From assembly GCF_032464895.1 (NCBI RefSeq), contig NZ_JAWDIC010000001.1, forward strand, positions 186,001-250,000: DNA of 64,000 bases, in the 5' to 3' direction. The notes beneath the pieces are model-generated. The model worked only from the letters and a program-made list of their open reading frames with translations. It had not been told where the DNA came from and ran no database searches. The DNA comes from Phycicoccus sp. M110.8 (GTDB taxonomy: Bacteria > Actinomycetota > Actinomycetes > Actinomycetales > Dermatophilaceae). Every line of letters starts with the position of its first letter. Position 1 is the stretch's first letter. This document shows, in pieces, positions 33,978 through 42,273 of the stretch. The position numbers were made by a program, and so were the translations under genes.

Positions 33978-34060
33978 GCCCCAGTATGGAACCCGTGGAG
34001 AGGGCCGGGCCAGGCCTCGCCCCGCGATGAGTCGGTCGACCCGTGCCAGTCTGTACCGGC

Positions 34061-34657
34061 ATGGCGACCGTGATCATGCACGCAGTGGTGTCGGCGGACG
34101 GCTTCATCGCCGACGAGGACGACGAGGTCGGGCCCCTGTTCGACTGGTACTTCAACGGCGACCGGCCCATCACGGACGCGGCCGGTGAGGCGCTGCACGC
34201 CCCCTTCCGCGTCAGTGAGCGGTCGCAGGAGTACGTCAGCACCTTCTGGGCGCGCATCGGGGCGACGATCCAGGGTCGTCACCTCTTCGACCTGACGAAC
34301 GGCTGGGAGGCGCGCCCGCCCGCCGGGGACCACCTGCTCGTCGTGTCGCACCGTCCCAAGCCGGACGGCTGGCACCCCGAGGCAGATGTCCCCTTCTTCG
34401 ACGACATCACCGAGGCGGTGCACGAGGCCAGGCGACGGGCGGGTGACCTCGTCGTCGCGGTCTGCGCCGGGGACGTCGGCGGGCAGGCGCTCGCGCTCGG
34501 GCTCGTCGACGAGGTGGCGATGGACGTCGTGCCCGTCGTGTTCGGGAGGGGCAAGCGCTACTTCGGCCCGGTCGACTCCCAGCACCTCCTCGAGGACCCG
34601 ACCGTCGTCATCCAGGGAGACCGGGTGCTCCACCTGCGCTACCCCGTCCGCCGCTGA
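34061..34657 (+). CDS. Dihydrofolate reductase-like (RibD C-terminal domain) protein
   Basis: A 198-residue DHFR-fold reductase: MATVIMHAVVSADGFIADED at the start, TIQGRHLFDLTNGW in the middle, and VAVCAGDVGGQALALGLVDE near the end, typical of the stand-alone RibD_C family that binds NADPH. Substrate unknown. ATG 34061 is preferred over a GTG six codons upstream because the family begins at this strand. It lies upstream of the ECF sigma factor gene. Confidence 0.8.
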   Translation: MATVIMHAVVSADGFIADEDDEVGPLFDWYFNGDRPITDAAGEALHAPFRVSERSQEYVSTFWARIGATIQGRHLFDLTNGWEARPPAGDHLLVVSHRPKPDGWHPEADVPFFDDITEAVHEARRRAGDLVVAVCAGDVGGQALALGLVDEVAMDVVPVVFGRGKRYFGPVDSQHLLEDPTVVIQGDRVLHLRYPVRR

Positions 34658-34750
34658 CGCCGGGGCGTGCGGCCCCGCGGCCGTGCCATCATCGGGGCAC
34701 GGACCGGCGCCACCGGAGGTGGGTGGCGTGGTCCCCCCGAAGGAGCCCGT

Positions 34751-35671
34751 ATGCCGTCACGCGACGCCGAAGCCCTGGGCGCCACGGTGTCCCGAGACGC
34801 CTGGGGCCACGATCTCGACGCCGCCGTGGAGGCGTTCGACGAGGCGCGGCCGCGGCTGTTCGGCATCGCCTACCGGATGCTCGGGAGCGTCGCCGAGGCC
34901 GAGGACGTCGTCCAGGAGGCGTGGCTGCGCTGGCAGCAGGCCGACCGGCCGGCCGTGCGCAACCCCGCAGCGTTCCTCACCACGGTGACGACTCGGCTCT
35001 CGCTCAACGTCCTGGACTCCGCCCGCGCCCGGCGCGAGCACTACGTCGGCCCCTGGCTCCCCGAGCCCGTCGACACCAGCGCCGACCCGACGCTCGGCGC
35101 GGAGACCGCCGAGGCGCTCGACGCCGCCGTCCTGGTGCTCATGGAGAAGCTGCCGCCCGAGCACCGAGCGGCATACGTCCTGCGCGAAGCCTTCTCCTAT
35201 CCGTACGGCGACATCGCCGAGATCCTCGACACCACTGCCCCCAACGCCCGCCAGCTCGTCAGCCGGGCCCGCAAGCACGTCCAGTCCAGCCGCCACGAGC
35301 CCGTCGACCCCGTCCGGCACCGTGCACTGCTGGACGCCTTCGTCGCTGCAGCCCGTGACGGCGACCTCGAGCGCCTCGAGCGCGCCCTCGCGGCCGACGT
35401 CGTCAGCACCTCAGACGGCGCCGGCATCGCGCCACGGGCCGCCCGCCGACCGGTCGTCGGCCGCGACAAGGTGGCACGCCTGGTCGCCGGCTGGTCGGAC
35501 TGGTGGGCCGGCACGAGCCTGACCTGGCTCGAGACCAACGGACGCCCCTCCGTGCTCGTCACGCGGGGTGACACCGCGGTGGCGCTGCTCAGCGTCAGCG
35601 TCTCGGCCGACGGCATCGACCAGCTCCTGTGGGTCATGGCCCCGGACAAGCTGGCCCGCACGGGCAGCTAG
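34751..35671 (+). CDS. ECF41-type RNA polymerase sigma factor with SnoaL-like C-terminus
   Basis: A 306-residue sigma factor. Region 2 (ARPRLFGIAYRMLGSVAEAE, then VVQEAWLRW) and region 4 (LREAFSYPYGDIAEILDTTA) are present, joined by a linker with WLPEPV, the ECF41 signature. A C-terminal NTF2/SnoaL-like domain of about 100 residues follows, with DGAGI where ECF41 proteins have DGGGK, and APDKL near the end for the usual NPDKL. In this group the domain, not an anti-sigma factor, controls activity. AAGGAG precedes the ATG, which lies in a GTATGCCG octamer. Confidence 0.88.
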   Translation: MPSRDAEALGATVSRDAWGHDLDAAVEAFDEARPRLFGIAYRMLGSVAEAEDVVQEAWLRWQQADRPAVRNPAAFLTTVTTRLSLNVLDSARARREHYVGPWLPEPVDTSADPTLGAETAEALDAAVLVLMEKLPPEHRAAYVLREAFSYPYGDIAEILDTTAPNARQLVSRARKHVQSSRHEPVDPVRHRALLDAFVAAARDGDLERLERALAADVVSTSDGAGIAPRAARRPVVGRDKVARLVAGWSDWWAGTSLTWLETNGRPSVLVTRGDTAVALLSVSVSADGIDQLLWVMAPDKLARTGS

Positions 35672-35761
35672 CCACGCCCGAACGCAGCACGGGTGCCGTA
35701 ACCCGAGAGGACCGGCGTCGCGGGCCGGCCAGGCCGGCGCACGCGGCTCGCCCTGCCGGGC

Positions 35762-35788
35762 TGTCACACCCCGGCCGGCTGTCCGGTC
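35762..35788 (+). promoter_or_regulatory. ECF41-like promoter upstream of the epimerase gene
   Basis: TGTCACA (35762-35768) matches the -35 element known for ECF41 promoters exactly; 16 bases later is GGTC (35785-35788), one change from the expected CGTC. It lies between the sigma gene and the gene it would control, giving a leader of about 50 bases. This is inference from the known ECF41 consensus. Confidence 0.6.
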
Positions 35789-35844
35789 GGGAGGGGTGGA
35801 GGCACTCCGCCTCCGTCCCACCGACAGTCCCAGAAGGGGTCCCC

Positions 35845-36591
35845 ATGAAGGTCGTCGTCATCGGCGGAACCGGTCTCATCGGTTCCAAGGTCGTCCAGAT
35901 GCTCACCACCCACGGTCACGAGGCCGTCGCAGCCTCGCTGCAGACCGGCGTCGACACGCTCACCGGCGAGGGGGTCGCGTACGTGCTGGCCGGGGCCGAT
36001 GTCGTTGTCGACGTGACCAACTCGCCCTCGTTCGCCGACGACGACGTGATGGCCTTCTTCACCACGTCGACCGGCACCCTCCTGGCCGCCGAGAAGAACG
36101 CGGGCGTGCGGCACCACGTCGCGCTCTCCATCGTCGGCACGGACAGCCTGCCGGACAGCGGCTACCTGCGCGCCAAGCTCGCCCAGGAGCAGCTCATCCG
36201 CGAGTCGGGCGTCGGCTACTCGATCGTGCGGGCGACCCAGTTCTTCGAGTTCACCACGGCCATCGCCGACTCCTCCATGGTCGACGGAGTCCTGCGCCTC
36301 TCGCCCGCGCACTACCAGCCGATGGCCTCCGACGACGTGGCGTCGGCCGTGGCGCGAGCCGCGCTGGCTGCTCCCCTCAACGGGGTCAAGGAGATCGGCG
36401 GGCCGGAGCGGGTGCGGATGTCCGAGTTCATCCCGGCCGCACTGGCTGCAGCCGGCGACACCCGCGAGCTCGTCGTCGACGAGCACGCGACCTACTTCGG
36501 GACCGAGCTCGGCGACGACAGCCTCGTGCCCGGCCCGGACGCCGAGCTGGGCTCGACCACCTACGAGGCGTGGGCGAAGGAGCCGGCGTGA
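35845..36591 (+). CDS. NAD(P)-binding epimerase/oxidoreductase (NmrA-like), likely ECF41 target
   Basis: A 248-residue Rossmann protein: KVVVIGGTGLIGSKVVQML at the N-terminus, HVALSIVGTDSLPDSGYLRA with the Tyr/Lys-like region, and SIVRATQFFEF. ECF41 sigma genes are typically next to a carboxymuconolactone decarboxylase, oxidoreductase or epimerase gene; this gene fills that role. AGAAGGGG precedes the ATG. Downstream, its stop overlaps the GTG of a small gene. Confidence 0.85.
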   Translation: MKVVVIGGTGLIGSKVVQMLTTHGHEAVAASLQTGVDTLTGEGVAYVLAGADVVVDVTNSPSFADDDVMAFFTTSTGTLLAAEKNAGVRHHVALSIVGTDSLPDSGYLRAKLAQEQLIRESGVGYSIVRATQFFEFTTAIADSSMVDGVLRLSPAHYQPMASDDVASAVARAALAAPLNGVKEIGGPERVRMSEFIPAALAAAGDTRELVVDEHATYFGTELGDDSLVPGPDAELGSTTYEAWAKEPA

Positions 36592-36824
36592 ACCCGGACC
36601 CGCACTCCCCCGACCTGCTCGCCATGGCGCAGGAGGCCGACGTCGAGATCGTCGCCGCGGAGGCCCTCGTCGTTGCCCGCACCACCGTCGTCGCCGGGAC
36701 GGACGACGACGGCGCCAGCAGCCTCGCCACGGCCGAGCTCGGCTACTACGAGGCGGAGCTGCGCAGCCTGCGCGACGCGGCCACCGGGCTCGACGCGGCG
36801 GAGCACCACCGGCAGCTGCCCTGA
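36588..36824 (+). CDS. Small acidic hypothetical protein, coupled to the epimerase gene
   Basis: A 78-residue protein starting at GTG 36588, overlapping the epimerase stop (GTGA). It is acidic and Ala-rich, with no membrane segment: LLAMAQEADVEIVAAEALVV, then ELGYYEAELRSLRDAATGLD. The overlap suggests co-translation and a link to the ECF41 regulon. Family not recognised. Confidence 0.5.
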   Translation: MNPDPHSPDLLAMAQEADVEIVAAEALVVARTTVVAGTDDDGASSLATAELGYYEAELRSLRDAATGLDAAEHHRQLP

Positions 36825-36903
36825 GGCGGGCGCCGGCGGGGCCGCGCGCAGGTGTGTCCGCGTGCGGCGGCCGGGCGCGCGGGCGTGTCCGCGGGTGCCC
36901 ACC

Positions 36904-36929
36904 TGGGGTTCACTGGTGGGGTTCACTGG
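36904..36929 (+). repeat. 13-bp direct repeat just before the hydrolase-LuxR start
   Basis: TGGGGTTCACTGG occurs twice back to back, ending four bases before the GTG at 36934. It could be a regulator-binding site, perhaps for the LuxR-type product itself. Confidence 0.45.
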
Positions 36930-36933
36930 TGGC

Positions 36934-37967
36934 GTGCGCGCGGTGCAGCGCTTCGGATCGGCTCCCCTGCCGGGCGGGGGCCGGGTCGCGTATGCCGTCA
37001 CGGGCAGCGGGCCGGGGCTGCTCGTGGTGCCGGGCTGGCTGAGCCACCTCGAGCTCGGCTGGGCCATCCCGGCCGAGCGCCTGTTCCACGAGGCCCTGTC
37101 CTCGGGACGCACCCTGGTCCGCTACGACCGGCCGGGGTGCGGGCTGTCGGACGAGCACCGGGGGCCGCGGACGCTGGAGCTCGAGCTGGCAGCGGTCGAG
37201 GCCGTGCTGGGCGCGGTGGACCTGCCGCGGGTCGACGTCCTCGGCTGGTCCCTGGGGGCCGCCGTGGCCGCCCAGTGGGCTGCGGACCGACCTGAAACCG
37301 TCGCACGGCTGGTCCTGTACGGCGGCTGGGCCAGCGGCAGCGAGGTGGGCGACGAGGACAGCCGGCGCCTGCTCCTCGAGCTGCTGGCCACCCACTGGGG
37401 TCTGGGCTCCGACGTCCTCACCGAGCTGTTCGCGCCCGAGGCCGACGCGGGCACCCGGCTGGCGCTCGCGGCATACCAGCGCGCAGCGTCCTCGACCGAG
37501 ACCGCCGTCGCACTCCTGCGGCTCGCCTACTCCGTCGACGTCCGCGCGGTGCTCCCCCGGGTCCAGGCCCCACGCTCGTCCTGCACCGGCGCGGTGACCG
37601 GGCGGCCCCGCTCGCCCAGGCCAGGCTCCTCGCGGCACAGGTGCCGGGCGCCGAGCTGGTCGAGCTGGAGGGCCGCTCGCACCTGCCCGCGATGGGTGAC
37701 GCGGAGTCGGTCGTGGCCGAGATCCGACGGTTCCTGGGCCTGCCGCCGGCGCGCCGGGCGGTGGCGACCGGGCTCACCCCGCGCCAGTCGGAGGTCGCGG
37801 CACTCGTGGCGCAAGGCCTGACGAACCGTGAGGTGGCGCAGCGCCTGGGCATCACCGAGAGGTCGGCCGAGTCGCACGTCGAGCGGATCCGGCTGCGCCT
37901 CGGCTTCCGGTCACGGTCCCAGATCGCCGCCTGGCACGTGGCGAGCAGCGCCGGCGAGGTGCGGTAG
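36934..37967 (+). pseudogene. Alpha/beta hydrolase-LuxR fusion regulator, frameshifted
   Basis: The first frame encodes an alpha/beta hydrolase domain (GPGLLVVPGWLSHLELGW, nucleophile GWSLGAAVAAQ) until about 37571. There a run of four C residues should be five: adding one C restores PTLVLHRRGDRAAPLAQARL and joins the next frame, with VELEGRSHLPAMGD (catalytic His) and a C-terminal LuxR helix-turn-helix (LTPRQSEVAALVAQGL, then TNREVAQRLGITERSAESHV). The intact protein would be about 345 residues. It is either a single-base deletion, a sequencing error, or a phase-variable tract. Confidence 0.8.
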
Positions 37968-38011
37968 TTCCACGGCTGACCGCGGTCCGCGGCCTGCCCA
38001 CCATGGGAGGC

Positions 38012-38743
38012 ATGAGCCGACGTCCCACCCACCTCGCCCTCTCCGCTGCCGGCTGGCTCGGCTTCGGTGCCGTCACGCTGTGGGCGGCGGCCTTCCTCGC
38101 GGGCGTGCTCGTCCCCCGGACCGCCGACGCCCCGGTCCGCTCGACCACCGGTCGCGCGGTCGCCGTCGACGCGGCACTGCTGCTGCTGTTCGCCGCGCAG
38201 CACTCGCTGATGGCCCGGCGGACGGTGAAGGCGCGGCTCGCGCGCCGTGTCCCCCGCCCCCTCGAGCGCACGACCTACGTCCTGGCCACCGACCTCTGCC
38301 TCGCCGTCCTGCTCGTCCTGTGGGAGCCGGTGGGGGGACAGGTCTGGCACCTCGACGGCCCTGCGGCTGCCGCGCTCTGGACCCTGTGCGCGGCGGGCTG
38401 GGCGCTGGCGGTCGCGTCGACGTTCGCGGTGGACCACCTGGAGCTCACCGGGCTGCGCCAGGCCGGGTGGGCGACCCGGGCGCGCCGACCGCGGGAGGGC
38501 CTGCACGAGGACGGCCTCTACGGCCTGGTGCGTCACCCGCTGATGACCGGACTCCTGCTCGCATTCTGGGCGACGCCGCACATGGGCGCCGGCCACCTCC
38601 TCTTCGCCCTCGGCGCGTCCTGCTACGTCGCCGTCGGCATCGCCTTCGAGGAGCGCGACCTGCGGGAGTCGTTCGGGACCGCCTACGACGTGTATGCCGC
38701 GCGCGTGCCCGCACTCGTGCCGGGCCTCCGGCGGGGTCGCTGA
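38012..38743 (+). CDS. Methanethiol S-methyltransferase-like (MddA/NnrU) membrane protein
   Basis: A 243-residue protein with five helices. Motifs match the MddA family as I know it: FAAQHSLMARRTVKARL, then HLELTGLRQ, YGLVRHPLMTGLLLAFWATP, GAGHLLFALGASCYVAVG and FEERDLRESFGTAYDVY. MddA methylates methanethiol to dimethyl sulfide using SAM. The related NnrU/isoprenylcysteine methyltransferases are alternatives. The ATG at 38012 is preferred over ATG 38003; neither has a well-spaced ribosome-binding site. Confidence 0.7.
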   Translation: MSRRPTHLALSAAGWLGFGAVTLWAAAFLAGVLVPRTADAPVRSTTGRAVAVDAALLLLFAAQHSLMARRTVKARLARRVPRPLERTTYVLATDLCLAVLLVLWEPVGGQVWHLDGPAAAALWTLCAAGWALAVASTFAVDHLELTGLRQAGWATRARRPREGLHEDGLYGLVRHPLMTGLLLAFWATPHMGAGHLLFALGASCYVAVGIAFEERDLRESFGTAYDVYAARVPALVPGLRRGR

Positions 38744-38774
38744 GGTCGGTCGCGCAGCCTCCGGCGAGCGGGGG

Positions 38775-39122
38775 TCACCCGTTCCTGGTGGGCCTGGCGA
38801 GACCCGCGAGCGTCGCGAGCAACGGCCGGGCCCCTTCCGGCACCGTGGAGTCGGACCAGCTCAGGGTCCTGCTCCGGGCGCCGCTGGCCACGCGGACGGT
38901 GTAGGTGAACTGGTCGGCGCCGGGACCGGGGGCGGAACCGGCTGCCTCGGCACCGTCGTCCCGCTCGCCCGGCGCCTGGTCCTCGTCGGTCGCGCCCAGC
39001 AGGTCCGCCGCGACCCGCGCCTGGTCCTCAGGGAGGTCGGCGGCCAGGCACTCGGCCGCCATGGCGATGCCCGCGATCCCGCCACTGCGGCGGTACGCGA
39101 TGCGGAGCTCCTCTGTGGCCAC
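38775..39122 (-). CDS. Emfourin-like protease inhibitor
   Basis: A 115-residue protein beginning VATEELRIAYRRSGGIAGIA, with a final STVPEGARPLLATLAGLA, resembling emfourin, the inhibitor of protealysin-type M4 peptidases. It lies 104 bases downstream of the M4 gene in the same direction, the arrangement known from Serratia. Its GTG has its own TATCCT hexamer six bases upstream, so it may be made independently of the protease. It has no signal peptide, so inhibition would be intracellular. Confidence 0.75.
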   Translation of the reverse strand: MATEELRIAYRRSGGIAGIAMAAECLAADLPEDQARVAADLLGATDEDQAPGERDDGAEAAGSAPGPGADQFTYTVRVASGARSRTLSWSDSTVPEGARPLLATLAGLARPTRNG

Positions 39123-39128
39123 GGCTCG

Positions 39129-39134
39129 AGGATA
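39129..39134 (-). promoter_or_regulatory. -10 element of a leaderless promoter for the inhibitor gene
   Basis: TATCCT on the minus strand, six bases before GTG 39122, allowing inhibitor synthesis without the upstream protease gene. Confidence 0.45.
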
Positions 39135-39179
39135 GGTCCGGCGCGGCGGATGCGGCTCGGCCTCCTGCACGACGCCGCC

Positions 39180-39224
39180 GGCACCCTCGGTGGGGGCGCC
39201 GCGGGCACCCTTGGTGGGGGCGCC
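39180..39224 (-). repeat. Direct repeat of 21 bp, two copies, between protease and inhibitor genes
   Basis: Two near-identical 21-bp units (one T/C change) start at 39180 and 39204. Each contains GGTGGGGGCGCC. They end two bases before the protease stop codon. Confidence 0.7.
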
Positions 39225-39226
39225 CG

Positions 39227-40321
39227 TCAGCGGACCTTCACCTTGACGGCATCCCAGCCGGCTGCGACCGCCGCGGCCTCCGCGCTGCTGCTGCCGAACC
39301 GCGTCCTGGCCGAACGCAGGGTCAGGGCGGCGAACCGGGCGAACGTCGCGGTGGGCCGCAGGCGCGGGTCGGCCAGGGTGTCGTACCAGATCTGGCCTGC
39401 CGCCTCCCAGGCGTTGCCGCCGATGGTCGTCGCGACGACGTAGAACGCGTGGTTGGGGATGCCCGAGTTGGTGTGGACTCCCCCGTTGTCCGACGTGGTG
39501 TGGACGTAGCCGTCCATGGTCGAGGGCTGGTTGTCGTAGGGGTTCGCCGTCCCGGGTGCCTTCATCGACCTGAGGGCCGGTGCGAGCTGTGGGCCGACGA
39601 TGTCGGCCCCGATGAGCCAGTCCGCGGCGGCTGCATCCTGCCCCAGGTGGTACTGCTTCACGAGCGAGCCGAAGACGTCGGACACCGACTCGTTGAGCGC
39701 CCCCGACTGGCCGGAGTACCGCAGGTTCGCCTCGTGCTGGGTCACCCCGTGGGTGAGCTCGTGGCCGACGACGTCGATGCCCTTGGTCGTGTCCGTCAAC
39801 ATCTGGCCGTCGCCGTCACCGAAGAACATGTGCCCGGCCCCGTCCCAGAACGCGTTGTCGTAGCTGGTGCCGAAGTGGACCAGGCCCTGGATCTGCATGC
39901 CCTGGTCGTCGATCGAGTCGCGGTGGAACTGGTCCCAGTAGAGCTTGTACGTGTAGCCGAAGTTGTCGTAGGCCTGGTTGACCGAGACGTCCTTGACCTT
40001 CCGCTGGCCCTCGGACCGCACCAGCGTTCCCGGCGTCGTCGCCGTCGAGTGGTGCTGGTCGTAGATGGCCCGGTTCGGCGTGCCGGCCCCGGCGCGCACG
40101 GCGATCGGGTGCAGGGGCGCGACGATGCTGGCAGCGGACTCCGCGCGGGTGACCCGGAAGCTCTGGTCGAGCTGCAGGGTCTCCAGCAGCGCCTCTCGCT
40201 GGTCCGGGTCGGCCTCACGCGCGACCCGGGCCAGCAGGTCCGGCGGGATGATGCACGCGATGGCGGGCCGGCACACCGACCCTGCCTCGCGGGGTGCCGT
40301 GGTGGCTGGTGTCCGTGGCAT
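39227..40321 (-). CDS. Protealysin-like M4 metallopeptidase
   Basis: A 364-residue zinc peptidase with the short propeptide of protealysins: IACIIPPDLLARVAREADPD and a cleavage-like region before the mature domain. Zinc ligands are in VVGHELTHGVTQHEA (HExxH) and GALNESVSDVFG; the catalytic His is in VHTNSGIPNHAFY. There is no N-terminal signal peptide, as in other protealysins. AGAGGAG precedes ATG 40321. The emfourin-like inhibitor is downstream. Confidence 0.92.
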   Translation of the reverse strand: MPRTPATTAPREAGSVCRPAIACIIPPDLLARVAREADPDQREALLETLQLDQSFRVTRAESAASIVAPLHPIAVRAGAGTPNRAIYDQHHSTATTPGTLVRSEGQRKVKDVSVNQAYDNFGYTYKLYWDQFHRDSIDDQGMQIQGLVHFGTSYDNAFWDGAGHMFFGDGDGQMLTDTTKGIDVVGHELTHGVTQHEANLRYSGQSGALNESVSDVFGSLVKQYHLGQDAAAADWLIGADIVGPQLAPALRSMKAPGTANPYDNQPSTMDGYVHTTSDNGGVHTNSGIPNHAFYVVATTIGGNAWEAAGQIWYDTLADPRLRPTATFARFAALTLRSARTRFGSSSAEAAAVAAGWDAVKVKVR

Positions 40322-40474
40322 GTCCACTCCTCTCCCGAGCGGGAACGGGACCTGCCTCGATGCTCCTCACCGCAGGAGTGGTTGTCATCATGCGTTTGCG
40401 TGACGATGCGCGCGGTGGCCCCCCTTGGGCGCGCTCGTGCAGCCGGGCAGGACGGCCGGGAGGCGGTGTGCCGG

Positions 40475-41596
40475 TCAGCGAGCCAGGTGGGCGGCCAGTC
40501 GCTCGACGGTCCCGTCGACGTCGGTGAGCTTGTCGAGCCCGAAGAGGCCCAGCCGGAAGGTGGAGAAGTCGTCGCCCTCGCCGCACATGAGCGGCACCCC
40601 CGCCGCGACCTGGACGCCCTGCTGCTTGAACTTGGCACCGGTGCGGAGCTCCGGGTCGTCGGTGAACGAGACGACGACGCTGGGCGCGGCGAAGCCGTCT
40701 GCCGCCACGGAGCGGAAGCCGTTGTCCGCCAGGAGCGCACGGACCCGACTGCCGAGGTCGACCTGCGCCTTGCGGAGCGTGTCGAGCCCGGCGTCGCGGG
40801 TCTCGAGCATGAGGGCGGCGTCCCGCGCGAGGGCATCGGTCGGCATGGTCGCGTGGTACGGCGTCTGCCCCTGCGTGTAGGCCTCGGTGATGGTCAGCCA
40901 CTTCTGCAGGTCGACCGCGAAGCTGGTGGACGTCGTCGCCATCACCTGGGCCCGACCCGCCTCGCTCAGCATGACGAAACCGGCGCAGGGCGACCCGCTC
41001 CAGCCCTTCTGGGGGGCGCTGAGGAGGACGTCGGCGCCCAGGTCGCGCATGTCGGCCCACATGGCTCCCGACGCGATGCAGTCCAGCACGAACAGGCCCC
41101 CGACCTCGTGCGCGGCGGCGGCGATGCGCCGCACGTAGTCGTCCGGGAGCAGGATGCCCGCCGCGGTCTCGACGTGCGCCGCGAAGACGACCTCCGGGCG
41201 GTCGCGCTCGATCGCCGCGACGACCTCCTCCACCGGTGCCGGCGCCCACGGGGCCTGCGGCTCGTCGGAGGTCGGCCGGGCACGGCACACCGTCGTCTCG
41301 GTCGCCACGGACCCGGCGTCGAGGATCTGGCTCCAGCGGTAGGAGAAGAGGCCGTTGCGGACGACCAGGCAGCGGCGGCCGGTCGCGAGCTGCCGGGCGA
41401 CGGCTTCCATGGCGTACGTGCCGCCGCCCGGGACGACCGCGACCGTCGCGGCACCGTAGGTGGTGCGCAGGACGTCGATGACGTCCTGCATCACGCCGAC
41501 GAAGCGCTTCGACATGTGGTTGAGCGAGCGGTCGGTGAACACCACCGAGTACTCGAGGAGGCCGTCAGGGTCGATCTCAGCGCGCGGGAGGCTCAC
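40475..41596 (-). CDS. Class V aminotransferase (alanine-glyoxylate/serine type)
   Basis: A 373-residue PLP enzyme. N-terminal FTDRSLNHMSKRFVGVMQDV, the loop VVPGGGTYAMEAVARQL, FVLDCIASGAMWADMRDLGA with the Asp that contacts PLP, and the Schiff-base Lys in LLSAPQKGWSGSPCAGFV. The family includes alanine-glyoxylate and serine-pyruvate aminotransferases. GTG 41596 is taken because it begins the family N-terminus; the longer open frame is unsupported. Confidence 0.85.
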   Translation of the reverse strand: MSLPRAEIDPDGLLEYSVVFTDRSLNHMSKRFVGVMQDVIDVLRTTYGAATVAVVPGGGTYAMEAVARQLATGRRCLVVRNGLFSYRWSQILDAGSVATETTVCRARPTSDEPQAPWAPAPVEEVVAAIERDRPEVVFAAHVETAAGILLPDDYVRRIAAAAHEVGGLFVLDCIASGAMWADMRDLGADVLLSAPQKGWSGSPCAGFVMLSEAGRAQVMATTSTSFAVDLQKWLTITEAYTQGQTPYHATMPTDALARDAALMLETRDAGLDTLRKAQVDLGSRVRALLADNGFRSVAADGFAAPSVVVSFTDDPELRTGAKFKQQGVQVAAGVPLMCGEGDDFSTFRLGLFGLDKLTDVDGTVERLAAHLAR

Positions 41597-41674
41597 CCCA
41601 GCAGGTTGCCACAGGTGCGACGACCCCGCGGTGTGGGAGCCTTCCGTGTCCCGCCGTCGACCCCTGGAGGCCCC

Positions 41675-42250
41675 GTGCGCAAGGTCGTGCTCTACACCCT
41701 GATGTCCCTCGACGGTGCGGTCGACCACCCCGACCGCTACTTCGCGCCAGGACCGGGGGATGCGGAGGTGCCGGAGTTCGACGAGGGGATGATCGCCTTC
41801 GAGGCGGAGGTGATCGGCTCGCAGGACGCGGTGCTGCTCGGGCGGGGCATGTACGACGAGTGGTCGGGCTTCTGGCCGACGGCGGACTACCAGCCGTTCG
41901 CCGACTTCATCAACGGCGTCACGAAGTACGTGCTCACGTCCACCCCGCTCGACCGGCAGTGGTCGAACTCCGAGGCCGTCCACCGCCCCGTCGCCGACCT
42001 GGTCCGCGACCTCAAGGCGGCCCCCGGTCGCGACATCGGCGTCCACGGCAGCATCGAGCTCGCGCGCTCGATGCTCGCCCAGGGCCTCGTCGACGAGCTG
42101 CGGCTGGTGGTGGGGCCGACCGTCGGCTGCACGGGGCGGCGGCTCTTCGCGGACGGCAAGGCCCCGCAGCGGCTCGAGCTCGTCGGCGCGAGCGCCACGC
42201 CGAGCTCCGCCCTGCTGCTCACCTACCGCGGGCCAGCCGCAGGGAGGTGA
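41675..42250 (+). CDS. Dihydrofolate reductase-like (RibD C-terminal domain) protein
   Basis: A 191-residue DHFR-fold protein: KVVLYTLMSLDGAVDHPDRY, VLLGRGMYDEWSGFWPTAD and DIGVHGSIELARSMLAQGLV (NADPH-binding loop), typical of the YyaP/RibD_C family. It is a second such protein in the window (see 34061) but clearly divergent. CTGGAGG precedes GTG 41675. Confidence 0.85.
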   Translation: MRKVVLYTLMSLDGAVDHPDRYFAPGPGDAEVPEFDEGMIAFEAEVIGSQDAVLLGRGMYDEWSGFWPTADYQPFADFINGVTKYVLTSTPLDRQWSNSEAVHRPVADLVRDLKAAPGRDIGVHGSIELARSMLAQGLVDELRLVVGPTVGCTGRRLFADGKAPQRLELVGASATPSSALLLTYRGPAAGR

Positions 42251-42273
42251 GCGGCGCGGGCGCCGACCGCGGG

